A stretch of DNA of 64,000 nt from Methylocystis sp. H62 (GTDB taxonomy: Bacteria > Pseudomonadota > Alphaproteobacteria > Rhizobiales > Beijerinckiaceae), in contig NZ_JADNQZ010000053.1 of NCBI RefSeq assembly GCF_015709515.1, positions 62,001-126,000 of the forward strand. The letters run 5' to 3'. Positions 36,380 through 46,834 of the stretch are shown piece after piece; the stretch's first letter is position 1, and each line of letters starts with the position of its first letter. The position numbers and the translations under genes were made by a program. The notes under the pieces are model-generated. The model saw only the letters and a program-made list of their open reading frames with translations. It was not told where the DNA came from and did no database searches.

Positions 36380-36649
36380 ATGTCGATCTCGGCGGAGCGC
36401 AAGCAGTCGCTCATCAAGGAATATTCCACCAAGGCGAACGACACGGGCTCGCCCGAGGTGCAGGTGGCGATTCTCACCGAGAGAATCACCAATCTGACCG
36501 AACACTTCAAGACCCATGCGAAAGACAATCACTCGCGTCGCGGGCTCCTGAAGCTCGTTTCCCAGCGCCGCCAGCTCCTCGACTATGTGAAGGTGCGGGA
36601 CGAACCGCGCTACAAGAGCCTGATCGAGCGGCTCGGCATCCGCCGCTAA
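36380..36649 (+). CDS. rpsO: 30S ribosomal protein S15
   Basis: An 89-aa ribosomal protein, complete: [40 protein letters not shown], then [24 protein letters not shown]. It binds 16S rRNA early in 30S assembly. The start at 36380 was preferred to an in-frame ATG at 36335. It is followed by pnp, the usual pairing, but truB/rbfA are not upstream; a LOV gene is. Confidence 0.98.
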   Translation: MSISAERKQSLIKEYSTKANDTGSPEVQVAILTERITNLTEHFKTHAKDNHSRRGLLKLVSQRRQLLDYVKVRDEPRYKSLIERLGIRR

Positions 36650-36660
36650 CCAGCTGAGCG

Positions 36661-36686
36661 AAAGCGGCGCGACGATGCGCCGCTTT
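36661..36686 (+). terminator. Hairpin between rpsO and pnp
   Basis: A perfect 10-bp stem AAAGCGGCGC / GCGCCGCTTT with a 6-nt loop, 11 nt after the rpsO stop. Only TTT then C follows, so termination would be partial. In other bacteria the rpsO-pnp spacer holds an attenuator and RNase III processing hairpin; this may serve that role. Confidence 0.65.
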
Positions 36687-36844
36687 CCCCAAGATGGGCG
36701 TCCAGAGGGGCGCTCGCCACGACCAACGCGTAAAGTCATGGCAGGATCGCCGGACGCTGCGTCGACGCTTTACGAAACACCGCTGCCGCAGCTTCTCGCC
36801 GTCTTGCTCATGACGAACCGCAGGTTCATCGGAGAAAGACCAGC

Positions 36845-38995
36845 ATGTTCCAGATTCACCGCGAAGAACTCGATTGGGCGGGGCGTAAGCTCGTGCTCGA
36901 GACCGGCAAGGTCGCCCGGCAGGCCGACGGCGCCGTGATGGCGAGTTGGGGCGAGACCACCGTGCTCGCGACAGTGGTTTCCGCCAAGGCGCCGAAGCCC
37001 GGCCTGGACTTCTTCCCGCTCACTGTCAATTATCAGGAAAAAGCCTTCGCGGCGGGCCGTATTCCCGGCGGCTATTTCAAACGGGAGGGACGCCCGTCGG
37101 AGCGCGAGACGCTCCTCTCCCGACTCATCGACCGGCCGATCCGCCCCCTGTTTCCCGACGGCTATCGCAATGAGACGCAGGTGGTCATCACCGTGCTGTC
37201 GCATGATCTGGAAAATGATCCCGACGTTCTCGCCATGGTCGCGGTCTCGGCGGCGCTGACGCTCTCCGGGGTGCCCTTCATGGGGCCCATCGGCGGCGCG
37301 CGCGTCGGCTTGGTCAATGGCGCGCTGAAACTCAATCCGACGATCGAGGAAATGAAGCTCTCCGAGCTCGATCTCTTCGTCGCCGGCACGCAGGACGCCG
37401 TGCTGATGGTCGAGTCGGAAGCCAAAGAGCTGTCAGAAGAGATGATGCTCGAGGCCGTGATGACCGGTCATCGCGGCTTTCAGCCGGTGATCGACGCGAT
37501 CATCCGCCTCGCCGAGCGCGCCGCCAAGGACCCCCGCGACCTCATCATTCCAGACACGACGGAGGTCGCGAGCGCCGTCGCCCAGATCGCCGAAGCCGAG
37601 CTGCGCGAAGCCTATAAGCACACCGTCAAGCAGGAGCGTTACGCCGCCGTCGACGCCGTGAAGGCGAAGGTGACCGCCGCGCTCTTCCCGGAAGGCGGCG
37701 AAGCCAAGTTCACCAAGGAAGAAGTCGGCGCGGCCTTTAAGGAGCTTCAGGCCAAGGTCGTCCGCTGGAACATTCTCGACACCGGCGTCCGCATCGACGG
37801 CCGCGACGTCAAGACCGTTCGCCCGATCGTCTCCGAAGTCGGCGTTCTCCCGCGCACGCATGGCTCGGCGCTCTTCACCCGCGGCGAGACTCAGGCCTTA
37901 GTCGTGGCCACTCTCGGAACGGGCGAGGACGAGCAATATGTCGATTCGCTCGAGGGCACCTATAAGGAGCGCTTCCTGCTCCATTACAACTTCCCCCCCT
38001 ACAGCGTCGGCGAGACCGGCCGCATGGGTTCGCCCGGCCGACGCGAGATCGGCCATGGCAAGCTCGCCTGGCGCGCCATCCGGCCTATGCTGCCGGCCCC
38101 CGCGGAGTTCCCCTACACGCTGCGCGTCGTCTCCGAGATCACCGAATCGAACGGCTCCTCGTCGATGGCCACTGTCTGCGGCACGTCGCTCGCGTTGATG
38201 GACGCGGGCGTGCCGCTGAAGGCGCCGACCGCCGGCATCGCCATGGGCCTCATCCTCGAGGGCGAGCGCTTCGCGGTGCTCTCCGACATCTTGGGCGATG
38301 AGGACCATCTCGGCGACATGGACTTCAAGGTGGCGGGCACGTCGAACGGCGTCACCTCGCTGCAGATGGACATCAAGATCGCCGGGATCACCGAAGAGAT
38401 CATGCGCGTCGCTCTCGCCCAGGCGCGCGACGGCCGCTTGCATATCCTCGGCGAGATGGCGAAGGCGATCACGGCTTCGCGCGCCGAGCTTGGCGAATTC
38501 GCGCCGCGCATCGAGACGTTGAAGATTCCGACCGACAAGATCCGCGACGTGATCGGCACCGGCGGCAAGGTCATTCGCGAGATCGTCGAGAAGACCGGCG
38601 CCAAAATCAATATCGAGGACGACGGCACGGTGAAGGTCGCCTCCGCCGACGGCAATTCGATCAAGGCGGCGATCAACTGGATCAAGTCCATCGCCTCTGA
38701 TCCCGAGGTCGGCTTGATCTACGAGGGCACGGTGGTGAAAACCGCGGACTTTGGCGCCTTCGTCAACTTCTTCGGCGCCAAGGACGGCCTCGTTCACATC
38801 TCGCAGCTTTCCAAGCAGCGCGTGAACAAGACGACCGACGTCGTGAAGGAAGGCGACCGCGTGAAGGTCAAACTCCTCGGCTTCGATGACCGCGGCAAGG
38901 TCCGCCTCTCGATGCGCGTCGTCGATCAGGAGACCGGCGAAGACCTCGAGGCCAAGGAAAAGGCCGAAGCCGTCGCGGCGAACGGCGGGGAATAG
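36845..38995 (+). CDS. pnp: Polyribonucleotide nucleotidyltransferase (PNPase)
   Basis: A 716-aa phosphorolytic 3'-5' exoribonuclease. Two RNase PH domains (the second begins near [19 protein letters not shown]) are separated by an alpha-helical domain, followed by KH ([20 protein letters not shown]) and S1 ([21 protein letters not shown]) RNA-binding domains. The sequence [20 protein letters not shown] is the active-site region. GGAGAAAG precedes the ATG. A strong terminator follows. Confidence 0.98.
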   Translation: MFQIHREELDWAGRKLVLETGKVARQADGAVMASWGETTVLATVVSAKAPKPGLDFFPLTVNYQEKAFAAGRIPGGYFKREGRPSERETLLSRLIDRPIRPLFPDGYRNETQVVITVLSHDLENDPDVLAMVAVSAALTLSGVPFMGPIGGARVGLVNGALKLNPTIEEMKLSELDLFVAGTQDAVLMVESEAKELSEEMMLEAVMTGHRGFQPVIDAIIRLAERAAKDPRDLIIPDTTEVASAVAQIAEAELREAYKHTVKQERYAAVDAVKAKVTAALFPEGGEAKFTKEEVGAAFKELQAKVVRWNILDTGVRIDGRDVKTVRPIVSEVGVLPRTHGSALFTRGETQALVVATLGTGEDEQYVDSLEGTYKERFLLHYNFPPYSVGETGRMGSPGRREIGHGKLAWRAIRPMLPAPAEFPYTLRVVSEITESNGSSSMATVCGTSLALMDAGVPLKAPTAGIAMGLILEGERFAVLSDILGDEDHLGDMDFKVAGTSNGVTSLQMDIKIAGITEEIMRVALAQARDGRLHILGEMAKAITASRAELGEFAPRIETLKIPTDKIRDVIGTGGKVIREIVEKTGAKINIEDDGTVKVASADGNSIKAAINWIKSIASDPEVGLIYEGTVVKTADFGAFVNFFGAKDGLVHISQLSKQRVNKTTDVVKEGDRVKVKLLGFDDRGKVRLSMRVVDQETGEDLEAKEKAEAVAANGGE

Positions 38996-39004
38996 GACAT
39001 TCAC

Positions 39005-39035
39005 CGGGCGGCTTTTCGAAGCCGCCCGTTTTTTT
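39005..39035 (+). terminator. Rho-independent terminator of pnp
   Basis: A 10-bp GC-rich stem (CGGGCGGCTT / AAGCCGCCCG) with a TTCG tetraloop, followed at once by seven T residues, 9 nt after the pnp stop. Textbook intrinsic terminator. Confidence 0.93.
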
Positions 39036-39185
39036 AACGCGCGGAAACGGACGCGCGAATTCACGATTGTATCGGCGCGCCGCCGCCGCCCGCAGCGCGA
39101 TTTAAGCGCGCTCGCGCTCCGCGCCTCCTTGCCAAGCCCGCGGCGCGCCCTGTCTATAGGGTGGAACGCAGCGACAGGGGCGGAC

Positions 39186-40259
39186 ATGAACGAGGAGCTG
39201 GAAGCGGCGGCGCTCGTCGAACAGGATCAGAACCTCTCAATCGACGTTTTTGTTCTCGCCAGGCTTGCTGTCACGCTTGCGTTTCTCTCCGCCGCGATTC
39301 TGATATCTGCGCCATTTCTGCCGGCGCTCACCTGGGCGCTCGTGCTCGCGGTTGTATTCATTGCTCCGCATCGCCTGCTGGAGCGTTTCCTGCCGCCCTC
39401 CCTTGCCGCCGCCGCATCCATGCTGATCGTCGGGCTCGTCGTCGTTGGACCGCTGCTGCTGGTGATCGAACGGCTCGTCAGCGAGGCCGCCGCAGGCGTC
39501 GACTATGTTCAGAAAACGGTGCAGCAAGGCGACTGGCAAACGATGCTCGACGGGCATCCTTGGCTCGGCGGTTTCCAAAGCTGGATCGCACGCAGGTTCG
39601 ATCTGCAAGCGACGTTCTCGCAGCTGGGCGGCTTTGTCACCAATATGGCCGCAAACTTTTTGCGCGCGTCTACCGGTCAGATCATCACCACTCTTCTGGC
39701 TTTCTACCTCCTGTTCTTTTTCCTGCGCGACCGCGCCGTGGCGCTGCAGACGCTCGCGCGATTGTCGCCCTTCTCGAACATCGAAACCGGCAAGATCATC
39801 GTGCGCGTGCGCGATACGATCAATGCAATCCTCTTTGGCACGCTGGCGGTGTCGGCGCTGCAAGGCCTGCTTGGCGGAATCATGTTCTGGCTGCTGGATT
39901 TCAACTCGCCGGTGCTATGGGGGTTGATCATGGGGCTTGTCTCGATCGTGCCGGTGCTCGGCTCTTTCATCATTTGGATTCCGGCGACGATTTACCTTTT
40001 GATCGAGGACCGTTGGGTTGAAGCCATCATTCTCGGGCTGTGGGGCGGCGTGGTGATCTCCAGCATCGACAATCTGGTTCGACCGCTGCTCATCGGCGAC
40101 AGCTTGCGGCTCCATACGGTGCCCGCGTTCATCGCCATGCTCGGCGGCCTTCAATTGTTCGGCGCTTCGGGCATCGTCCTTGGCCCCATCGTTATGGCGC
40201 TCAGTCCGTTGCTGCTGGAATTCTGGAGACGTCGCGTCGGACCCGATCAGCCGGCTTAG
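39186..40259 (+). CDS. AI-2E family transporter (PerM/UPF0118-type permease)
   Basis: A 357-aa membrane protein with about eight helices of the PerM family (two near the N-terminus, e.g. LTWALVLAVVFIAPHRLLERFL, then a soluble region, then a compact C-terminal group). The conserved LWGLIMGLVSIVPVLGSFIIWIPA and SIDNLVRPLLIGDSLRLH segments are intact. The ATG at 39186 follows AGGGGCGG. The longer open frame starts inside pnp and is not real. Family name is historical; substrates are mostly unknown. Confidence 0.9.
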   Translation: MNEELEAAALVEQDQNLSIDVFVLARLAVTLAFLSAAILISAPFLPALTWALVLAVVFIAPHRLLERFLPPSLAAAASMLIVGLVVVGPLLLVIERLVSEAAAGVDYVQKTVQQGDWQTMLDGHPWLGGFQSWIARRFDLQATFSQLGGFVTNMAANFLRASTGQIITTLLAFYLLFFFLRDRAVALQTLARLSPFSNIETGKIIVRVRDTINAILFGTLAVSALQGLLGGIMFWLLDFNSPVLWGLIMGLVSIVPVLGSFIIWIPATIYLLIEDRWVEAIILGLWGGVVISSIDNLVRPLLIGDSLRLHTVPAFIAMLGGLQLFGASGIVLGPIVMALSPLLLEFWRRRVGPDQPA

Positions 40260-40275
40260 CCTCAGCCTGCGGGAA

Positions 40276-43200
40276 CTACGTCAGCGCGCAAGCGAGCGCA
40301 TCGGCCAGCGCCGATTCATCGGCTTCGAGCACGCTGGCGTTCTGCGTGTAGATCAGAAAGCAGCGCAGCCGCTTGCCGGGGAAGAGCGGCGCGATCGCGG
40401 CGCGATAGAGCGCAAGCTGGCGCAAATGCGCATCTTCGAGCTTGGCGCGCGGCCGTCCCGTCTTGAATTCGGCGATGAGCGCCTCGCTCGCCGTTTCGGC
40501 AAGCCGGTCGATGCGGCCCGAAACGACGGCTCCGTTTTCGAGCGTCGCGACGATGTCGACCTCAGGAGTCGAGTCTGGGCCAAAGAGCGGCGCGAGACGC
40601 GGATCGGCGAGAACCGCGAGCGCCGACTGCGCCAGCGCCTTTCGCCTGTCTTCGACCAGAAAGCCGCCACGCGCCGCAAGGAAGCGCCGCGCCGCGCTTT
40701 GCCGATGGTCGGGCGCGCAGGCCGGCAGATGCTGCAGCAGCGCATGGACGAGACGGCCGTGCAGCAGACGTTCCGCTTCGCCTCGGCGCGCAGCCACGCC
40801 GTCCGCGCCATTGGCGATGAGGTCTGCGCCAGCCAGCGCGCTCGAGGGACGCAGCGGCGGCGCCGGGGCGACTTCGGGCCGCGCCTTGGTCCTCGCGAAG
40901 GCCGGTATGTCCACGGCGTCGGTCCGCAGCGCTCTTCTCGCAAGATCGAAGCGCGGCGGAACCGCGCCGCGGCGCAGAATCGTCGATGTCGCATCGAGGG
41001 GGTCGGGCACAATCTCGCAATTGGGTTCGAGCGCGTCGCGTACGGCGTCGTACCAGCAGCCGTCAGCGCGCCCGCTCACGCCGTGAGCGCCACAAATGTA
41101 AAGCCGCTCCTCGGCGCGCGTCAGCGCGACATAAAGCAGGCGCTGGCTTTCTTCGCGCTCGCCGCGCCGATGCGCCTCGCGCGCCTGGTGGAGGGCGATC
41201 GGGTCGCTGTCCTTGCCGATCGACCAGAGGAGCGCCGCTTCGTCAACCTCGCCGAGCGCATAGAGCTTCGGATCATGCTTGCCGGCGGACGCCCCGCAGG
41301 TGTCCGGCAAAAACACGATCTTCGCCTCCAGACCCTTCGCCGCATGAGCGGTCATCACCCGCACGGCGCCGCCGGCCGATTCCATGTCGCGCTTGATGGA
41401 AAGATCGAGCGACTCGGCCATCGCCAGGAAGGCCGTCAGCGATGGCGGCTGTTCGCGTTCGAAACTCGCTGCGAGCTTTAAGAATTCGTCGATGGCGTCC
41501 TCGGCTTCGCCGCCCAGTCTCGCCATGAGCCGCGCGCGCCCGCCCTCAGGGCCGAGAACGCTGCTGTAGAAATCGAACGGCGCCAGAGCCGCCGCATCGC
41601 GTCGTAAGCGTTGCAGCCGCGCCGCGGCCTCCCGGCAGCGCGCGTCTTCGGACTGCTCAAGCGCGTCGATCAGTGACGCGCGACGGCCTGGCGCGAGCGC
41701 GATGAGATCGTCGTCGTCGAAGCCAAAGAATGGCGACTTCAACACGCACGCCAGCGTCAGATCGTCTTGCGGCAACAGCGCGGCGCGTCCAAGCGCGATG
41801 AGATCATGGACGGCGATGTGGTCGGCGAGATTGAGCCGGTCGGCGCCCGCGACGGGGACATGTTCGTTTTTCAGAGCGCGAATGATCGCCTCGAAGAGCG
41901 GGCCACGCTTGCGCACGAGAATCAATATGTCGCTAGGTTCGACGGGACGCAGCGCGCCGCCGTCCTCCACGCATTCGCCGCTCTGCGGCGCAAGCAGCGC
42001 CCTGACTTTGCGCGCCAGTCGTTCCGCCAGACGCTCATTGGGGTCGCTCGCGTCGACATAGTCGAGCGGCAGGCGCCAATCGCTCGGGTCCTGCGCTTTT
42101 TCCGCGCCGATCGGCTCCCAGATTTCGATGAGCGCCGCGACATCGGATTTCCACGCCTCATGCCTTGGCGCCGGCTCCTGGGGATCGCAGCACAGGCCGA
42201 GGCGATTCTCTTCGATCGCGAAAATGTCGTCGACGGCTTGCAAGACGCCGGGCGAAGAGCGGAAGGATTGCGTGAGCCTCACCGCTTCGAAACGGCGTTC
42301 GACGCATTCGAATCTTCGGCGAAACTCGCGCCGCATCTCGTCGAATCTTTCCGGCGCCGCGCCCTGGAAGGAAAAGATCGATTGCTTCTCGTCCCCGACC
42401 GCAAAAAAACTGCGCGGCGGCCCCCCCCTCGCTTCGCGCGCGCTGGCGCCTGCGCAAAATTCGTCAGCGATCGCCGCCAATATGTCCCACTGCGCCGGAC
42501 TCGTATCCTGCGCCTCATCGAGCAGGATGTGGTCAATCTGCGCGTCGAGCTTATAGAGCACCCAGGACGGGCTCGAACGATGAAGCAGGCGGCGCGCGCC
42601 CTCGATCAGATCGTCATAGTCGAGTAGTCCCCGACGTCTTTTGGCATGCTCATATTCGCCAAGAATGGCGTCGCCGAGAACATGCAGCGCCAGCGAGCGT
42701 TCGGCCGCCGCCGCGGCCTTGCGCTTTTCGATGAGTGTGACGAGTCTGTCGCGCTCGGCCTCCATGCGCGCAAGAAGCTGTGGCTCGCATTTGGCGAGCG
42801 GGCCGGTGATGATTTTTGTTTTTCCCAGGCCGCGCGGATCGCCATCTGTTTTGAAGAAGGCCGCGAGATAGCTTTCGATACAGTCCGGATGCGGGGCAAG
42901 AGCGGCTGCGGTCTCAAGTGAATCGGCGAGTTTGCCGTCGTTGGTCGAACCGCCGCGCAGCATTTTGGCGAGCGTCGGCCATTCGGACGGCGGCTCGCCG
43001 TCCTCGATGATCGCCGCTTCGATTCGCGCCAGCGTTTCATCTGTCGTCAAACCAAGCGCAGCAAAGACACGCGCCTCATAGTCGTCCTGCTCGCGCATGC
43101 GCGCGATCTTTTGGCGATGATGCAGCAATTCTTCGCAGAGCGCGTCGAATCCCGCGGCCGTCGTCTCACGGGCGACAAGCTCCAGCGCTTTTCGCAGCGA

Positions 43201-43725
43201 TCCATTGTCTCGCGTGGCCGCCTCGAGCGCGCGCCGGCGCGCTGCGTCCATCAGCTCGGCGCGCTCCAGATCGTCGACGACGCGGAAGGACGCCGGAACA
43301 TTGGCTTCGAAAGGAAAGATATGCAGCAGCTTTTCGCAGAAGGCGTGGATCGTCTGAATCTTGAGGCCGCCGGGCGTCTCGACGGCGCGCGCGAAAAGCC
43401 GCCGGGCGAAATCAAGATCGATGCGCGACTCGACCGTCGCGCCCATCTGAGCGATTTCATTGGCCAGCGCTGCATCGTCGAGCGTCGCCCAGCGCGCGAG
43501 CGCATCAAAGACGCGCGAACCCATATTGGCGGCGGCCGCCTTCGTATAAGTGAGGCAGAGAATCTGCGACGGCCGCGCGCCGGCAAGCAGCAGCCGCAAA
43601 ACGCGCTGCGCGAGCACATGCGTTTTCCCGGAGCCAGCATGCGCCGACACCCAGGCGGACGTGAACGGATCTGACGCCGTTTGCTGGCGCCGGATCGTCA
43701 GGGCGCCGACGGGCCGCTCGCTCAT
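40276..43725 (-). CDS. addA: Double-strand break repair helicase-nuclease AddA
   Basis: A 1149-aa UvrD-like helicase with C-terminal nuclease. Walker A is HAGSGKTHVLAQR at about residues 29-41; DEAQDTSPAQWDIL is motif II, and ALTRAEERLYI is near motif VI. The C-terminal PD-(D/E)XK nuclease is visible as LIAEFKTGRPR with QLALYRAAI after it. Together with AddB it resects double-strand ends and loads RecA. Its ATG overlaps the addB stop (ATGA), so the two are coupled. Confidence 0.96.
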   Translation of the reverse strand: MSERPVGALTIRRQQTASDPFTSAWVSAHAGSGKTHVLAQRVLRLLLAGARPSQILCLTYTKAAAANMGSRVFDALARWATLDDAALANEIAQMGATVESRIDLDFARRLFARAVETPGGLKIQTIHAFCEKLLHIFPFEANVPASFRVVDDLERAELMDAARRRALEAATRDNGSLRKALELVARETTAAGFDALCEELLHHRQKIARMREQDDYEARVFAALGLTTDETLARIEAAIIEDGEPPSEWPTLAKMLRGGSTNDGKLADSLETAAALAPHPDCIESYLAAFFKTDGDPRGLGKTKIITGPLAKCEPQLLARMEAERDRLVTLIEKRKAAAAAERSLALHVLGDAILGEYEHAKRRRGLLDYDDLIEGARRLLHRSSPSWVLYKLDAQIDHILLDEAQDTSPAQWDILAAIADEFCAGASAREARGGPPRSFFAVGDEKQSIFSFQGAAPERFDEMRREFRRRFECVERRFEAVRLTQSFRSSPGVLQAVDDIFAIEENRLGLCCDPQEPAPRHEAWKSDVAALIEIWEPIGAEKAQDPSDWRLPLDYVDASDPNERLAERLARKVRALLAPQSGECVEDGGALRPVEPSDILILVRKRGPLFEAIIRALKNEHVPVAGADRLNLADHIAVHDLIALGRAALLPQDDLTLACVLKSPFFGFDDDDLIALAPGRRASLIDALEQSEDARCREAAARLQRLRRDAAALAPFDFYSSVLGPEGGRARLMARLGGEAEDAIDEFLKLAASFEREQPPSLTAFLAMAESLDLSIKRDMESAGGAVRVMTAHAAKGLEAKIVFLPDTCGASAGKHDPKLYALGEVDEAALLWSIGKDSDPIALHQAREAHRRGEREESQRLLYVALTRAEERLYICGAHGVSGRADGCWYDAVRDALEPNCEIVPDPLDATSTILRRGAVPPRFDLARRALRTDAVDIPAFARTKARPEVAPAPPLRPSSALAGADLIANGADGVAARRGEAERLLHGRLVHALLQHLPACAPDHRQSAARRFLAARGGFLVEDRRKALAQSALAVLADPRLAPLFGPDSTPEVDIVATLENGAVVSGRIDRLAETASEALIAEFKTGRPRAKLEDAHLRQLALYRAAIAPLFPGKRLRCFLIYTQNASVLEADESALADALACALT

Positions 43726-46700
43726 GCCGTCTCTCCGCCGCCGCGCATCCATTCCTTGACGCGCGCTAGATGGTCGTAGTCGCCGACATCGCTCATAAAG
43801 GCTGGATGCGGCCGCGACGCATAGGGCGTCGATTCACTGGAAAACTGCGACAGCAGCTCTTCGAGCTGCGCGCGATGCGCCGCGACGACGTCGGCGAAGC
43901 GCGTGTCTTTCCATTCGAGCCAGAGAGTCTCGCCGCCCTTTCGCAAGCCGATATAGGCGGCGCCGGCGACCGGCCGCGGGCCGATCTTTTCGAAAGCGCC
44001 GGCTTCGATCATCGCCGCCTCCAACGTCAGCTGCGGCGACCAGCCGGCCTTGACCTGCTTTTTCGACGGCGGCGCGCCGGTCTTGTAGTCGAAGACATAG
44101 GCCTGGCCCTCGCGATCCACCTCGATGCGATCGGCGATCGCGGTCAGGCGAAAGGTCGTTCCGTCAATGAGCGCAAGCGCGATCTCGCCCCGCGTTTCGA
44201 CATGAATGTCGCAGTCCAAAGCGCGCCGCTCCTGTTCGAAGCTGAACGCATGATCGAGCCCCGCTTCGATGCGCGGCCATTGAAAACTCACGAAGGCGGG
44301 ATCGGCCATGAACCCGTCGAGTTTCTCGCGCGCGAGATCGCGGAGAACGTCGCGGGCGCCAGCGGGAAGCGCGCCGCGCGGATGGCGCGCGACGAACGCC
44401 GCAAGCGCCGCATGGATCGCAACGCCGATTTCGCGCGCGCCGGCCTCAGCGCCGATCGGCGGCAGCGGCGTGAGTTTGAGAATATATTCGGCGAAGATCG
44501 CGTAAGGATCGCGGCGCAGGCGCTCGACGCGGGTGACGCTCAAGCGTTGCGGGCGCAGCGCCGCCGGCGGGCGCGGCTGCGGCCGCTCGATCGCAATCGT
44601 CTTTTCCGGACGATCAAGCGCCGCGGCGATCGCGAGCATCGCGTCGCCGCGTTTCCTGCAGTCGTCGAACGCGTCGCCGGCAAGCGCCGAGAGGCGCGCG
44701 ATGAAGCGGGAAGGAACGGTTGGCGCGCCATTACGCTTGATGGCGCGGCTGAGCACGACGCGCGCTGCGCCCAAAGCCATGATGAAGTCATGCGCGCTTT
44801 GGCCGATGCGTCGCTCCGGCGCCATCAAGCCGAGTTGCGCGCGCATCGAGCGATTGAGAAAAGCTCCGGTGTCCGTCTGCGGCGGCCATACGCCTTCATC
44901 GAGCCCGGCGAGCAGGATGAGGTCGGCCTCGATGAGCCGCGCCTCCAAAGGGCCAAGGATTTTTAAGCGCGGATGGGCGCGTCTTGGACCGCGCAGTATT
45001 GTCTCGGCGGCGACGCGGTCGAAGAGCGCCGCGTAGTTTTGCGAGTCAAAGCCTGCCGGCGCCTCGGCATGCGCGAGCCGATCGAGGAGTTCGAACAGCG
45101 CCGACGCGCCCTCTGCATCAGCGTCGTCGGCGCCGGCGATCACCGCTTCAAGCGCGCTGCTGTGCGCGCGCGCGCGGTCCGACAGCGACGCCGACGGCGT
45201 CAGCGCGGCGAAGGGCGAGAAAGCGGCGTCAATACGCGCAAGCGCGACTTCGATCGCGCGCCAGTCGTCGTCGCTGATGCGGCGCGCCGCCGGATGCGCA
45301 TGCGGCGCGCGCGCCACTTCGCGCGCCGGCGGGACGCGCGCCGCCCAGCCGCCGTCAGGCTGCGCGAATGTCCGCAGCACGCCGATCTCGACGAGCGGCG
45401 CGAGCGATGCGACATGCACGCGCGAAAGGCCGAGCGCGGTCAGCGGATGGGCGAGCAGCGCGGCGACGTTCACGGCGCCGGCGCGATCCGATCCGATCGC
45501 GGCGACGAGCCGCGCCAGCGCGCCGATGGACGTTCTTGCGAGCGGCATGCCGCCAGAATCGTCGATCTCAATGTCGAAGCGTCGCAACTCGGCGGCGACG
45601 CGCTGCGCGACGAGCCGGTCCGGCGTCACAAGCGCCGCCGTTCGGCCGGGCGTCTCCAGCGCCTCGCGCATGAAGAGCGCAAGCGCCAAAGCTTCGAGCC
45701 GCTCGTCCGGCGCTTCCAGCGCAATGACGCCGTCGAGCGCCTGTGCGAAGCCGCCGCTCTGCGAAGCCTGATAGCCGCGCCACGCTGACGTCGCGTCGGC
45801 AGGCGTCATCGCTTGCGAGACAAACGCGCGGCGCGCCGCGAGAGCCGGGGTCACGCGCGCGAGTTCCCGCGGCTCGTCGCGCGCCGCGCCCATGGCGGCG
45901 AGCAAGCGTTTCAGCATCGTTTGCGGATGGGTGAATGCCGGTTCTCCGCCTCTCTCCGTCTGACCCACGCCCGCCCAGGCCTCCGCGCTCATGATCTGAT
46001 CGAGTCCCGGCAGGACCACGGCGCCATTTTCGAGCCCGGCGATGGCGGCGAGCAGCCGCGTGGTCGTCGGCTGCGCGCCGGTGGAGCCAAGCGCGATCAC
46101 CGGCGTGGTCGGCGGCGTGCGGACGAGTTCCGCGATCTGCGCTTCAACGAGGCGTTTTTGATAGGCGCTGGCGTCGATCCGTCCGCGGTCGGCGAGAATT
46201 TGCGGCCATTCGCGCAAGGCTATCTGCAGAAATTTCGTCGTGATCGCCCAGAAATCGCTGTAGGCGTCGTCGCTCAAAGTATCGAACCTGTCGACCGAAA
46301 TATCTTCGATGTGCAATTCGTCGATGAGGGCGCCGAGCTCGGCGGCCAGCGCATAGGCCGCCGACGGCGTCGATGCGACGAGAAGCGGCTCGCTCTCATG
46401 CAGGCTGGGCGCGCCGCTTGCATCAACCGAGATGAGCGCGCGCCCGATCGCTTCCGCCCATTGCAGAATGAGCCGCGACAACAGCAGGCGTCGCTCCAGC
46501 TCTTCGATCGGCGCGCCGAGGGACGCGTCCGCCTCGACGTCAAAGTCTGCGCCGAAAAACGCGGCGTTCTCGCGCTCCTCCAGCGCGCCAAGCGGCAGGA
46601 TGCGCGGCAGCAGCGTCGCGCGCCGATCCAGCGCCTGCGCGAATTCAGCCGCGAGCGCCCGCGCCGCGCGCTGGGTCGGCACATAGATCGTGGCGCGCGC

Positions 46701-46829
46701 CATTGTCAGCGGCGGCGTGTCGCGCGAGAGGGCGGGAACGATCTCGCCGTCGAGCAGCGCCGAAACGAACGTCTGCAGAAACGGCGCGCCAGGCGCAATG
46801 GTGAAAAGATTGCGGCGACGAGCGAGCAT
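43722..46829 (-). CDS. addB: Double-strand break repair protein AddB
   Basis: A 1035-aa partner of AddA with an inactivated helicase-like N-terminal half and a C-terminal PD-(D/E)XK nuclease (GQAYVFDYKTGAPPSKKQVK, with LTLEAAMIEAG after). IYVPTQRAARALAAEFAQAL marks the helicase-like region; the classical Walker A lysine region is degenerate. MLARRRNLFTIAPGAPFL at 46829 is the chosen start; the frame is open further upstream into the previous gene. It follows the nucleotidyltransferase by 5 nt. Confidence 0.95.
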   Translation of the reverse strand: MLARRRNLFTIAPGAPFLQTFVSALLDGEIVPALSRDTPPLTMARATIYVPTQRAARALAAEFAQALDRRATLLPRILPLGALEERENAAFFGADFDVEADASLGAPIEELERRLLLSRLILQWAEAIGRALISVDASGAPSLHESEPLLVASTPSAAYALAAELGALIDELHIEDISVDRFDTLSDDAYSDFWAITTKFLQIALREWPQILADRGRIDASAYQKRLVEAQIAELVRTPPTTPVIALGSTGAQPTTTRLLAAIAGLENGAVVLPGLDQIMSAEAWAGVGQTERGGEPAFTHPQTMLKRLLAAMGAARDEPRELARVTPALAARRAFVSQAMTPADATSAWRGYQASQSGGFAQALDGVIALEAPDERLEALALALFMREALETPGRTAALVTPDRLVAQRVAAELRRFDIEIDDSGGMPLARTSIGALARLVAAIGSDRAGAVNVAALLAHPLTALGLSRVHVASLAPLVEIGVLRTFAQPDGGWAARVPPAREVARAPHAHPAARRISDDDWRAIEVALARIDAAFSPFAALTPSASLSDRARAHSSALEAVIAGADDADAEGASALFELLDRLAHAEAPAGFDSQNYAALFDRVAAETILRGPRRAHPRLKILGPLEARLIEADLILLAGLDEGVWPPQTDTGAFLNRSMRAQLGLMAPERRIGQSAHDFIMALGAARVVLSRAIKRNGAPTVPSRFIARLSALAGDAFDDCRKRGDAMLAIAAALDRPEKTIAIERPQPRPPAALRPQRLSVTRVERLRRDPYAIFAEYILKLTPLPPIGAEAGAREIGVAIHAALAAFVARHPRGALPAGARDVLRDLAREKLDGFMADPAFVSFQWPRIEAGLDHAFSFEQERRALDCDIHVETRGEIALALIDGTTFRLTAIADRIEVDREGQAYVFDYKTGAPPSKKQVKAGWSPQLTLEAAMIEAGAFEKIGPRPVAGAAYIGLRKGGETLWLEWKDTRFADVVAAHRAQLEELLSQFSSESTPYASRPHPAFMSDVGDYDHLARVKEWMRGGGETA

Positions 46830-46834
46830 CGCGC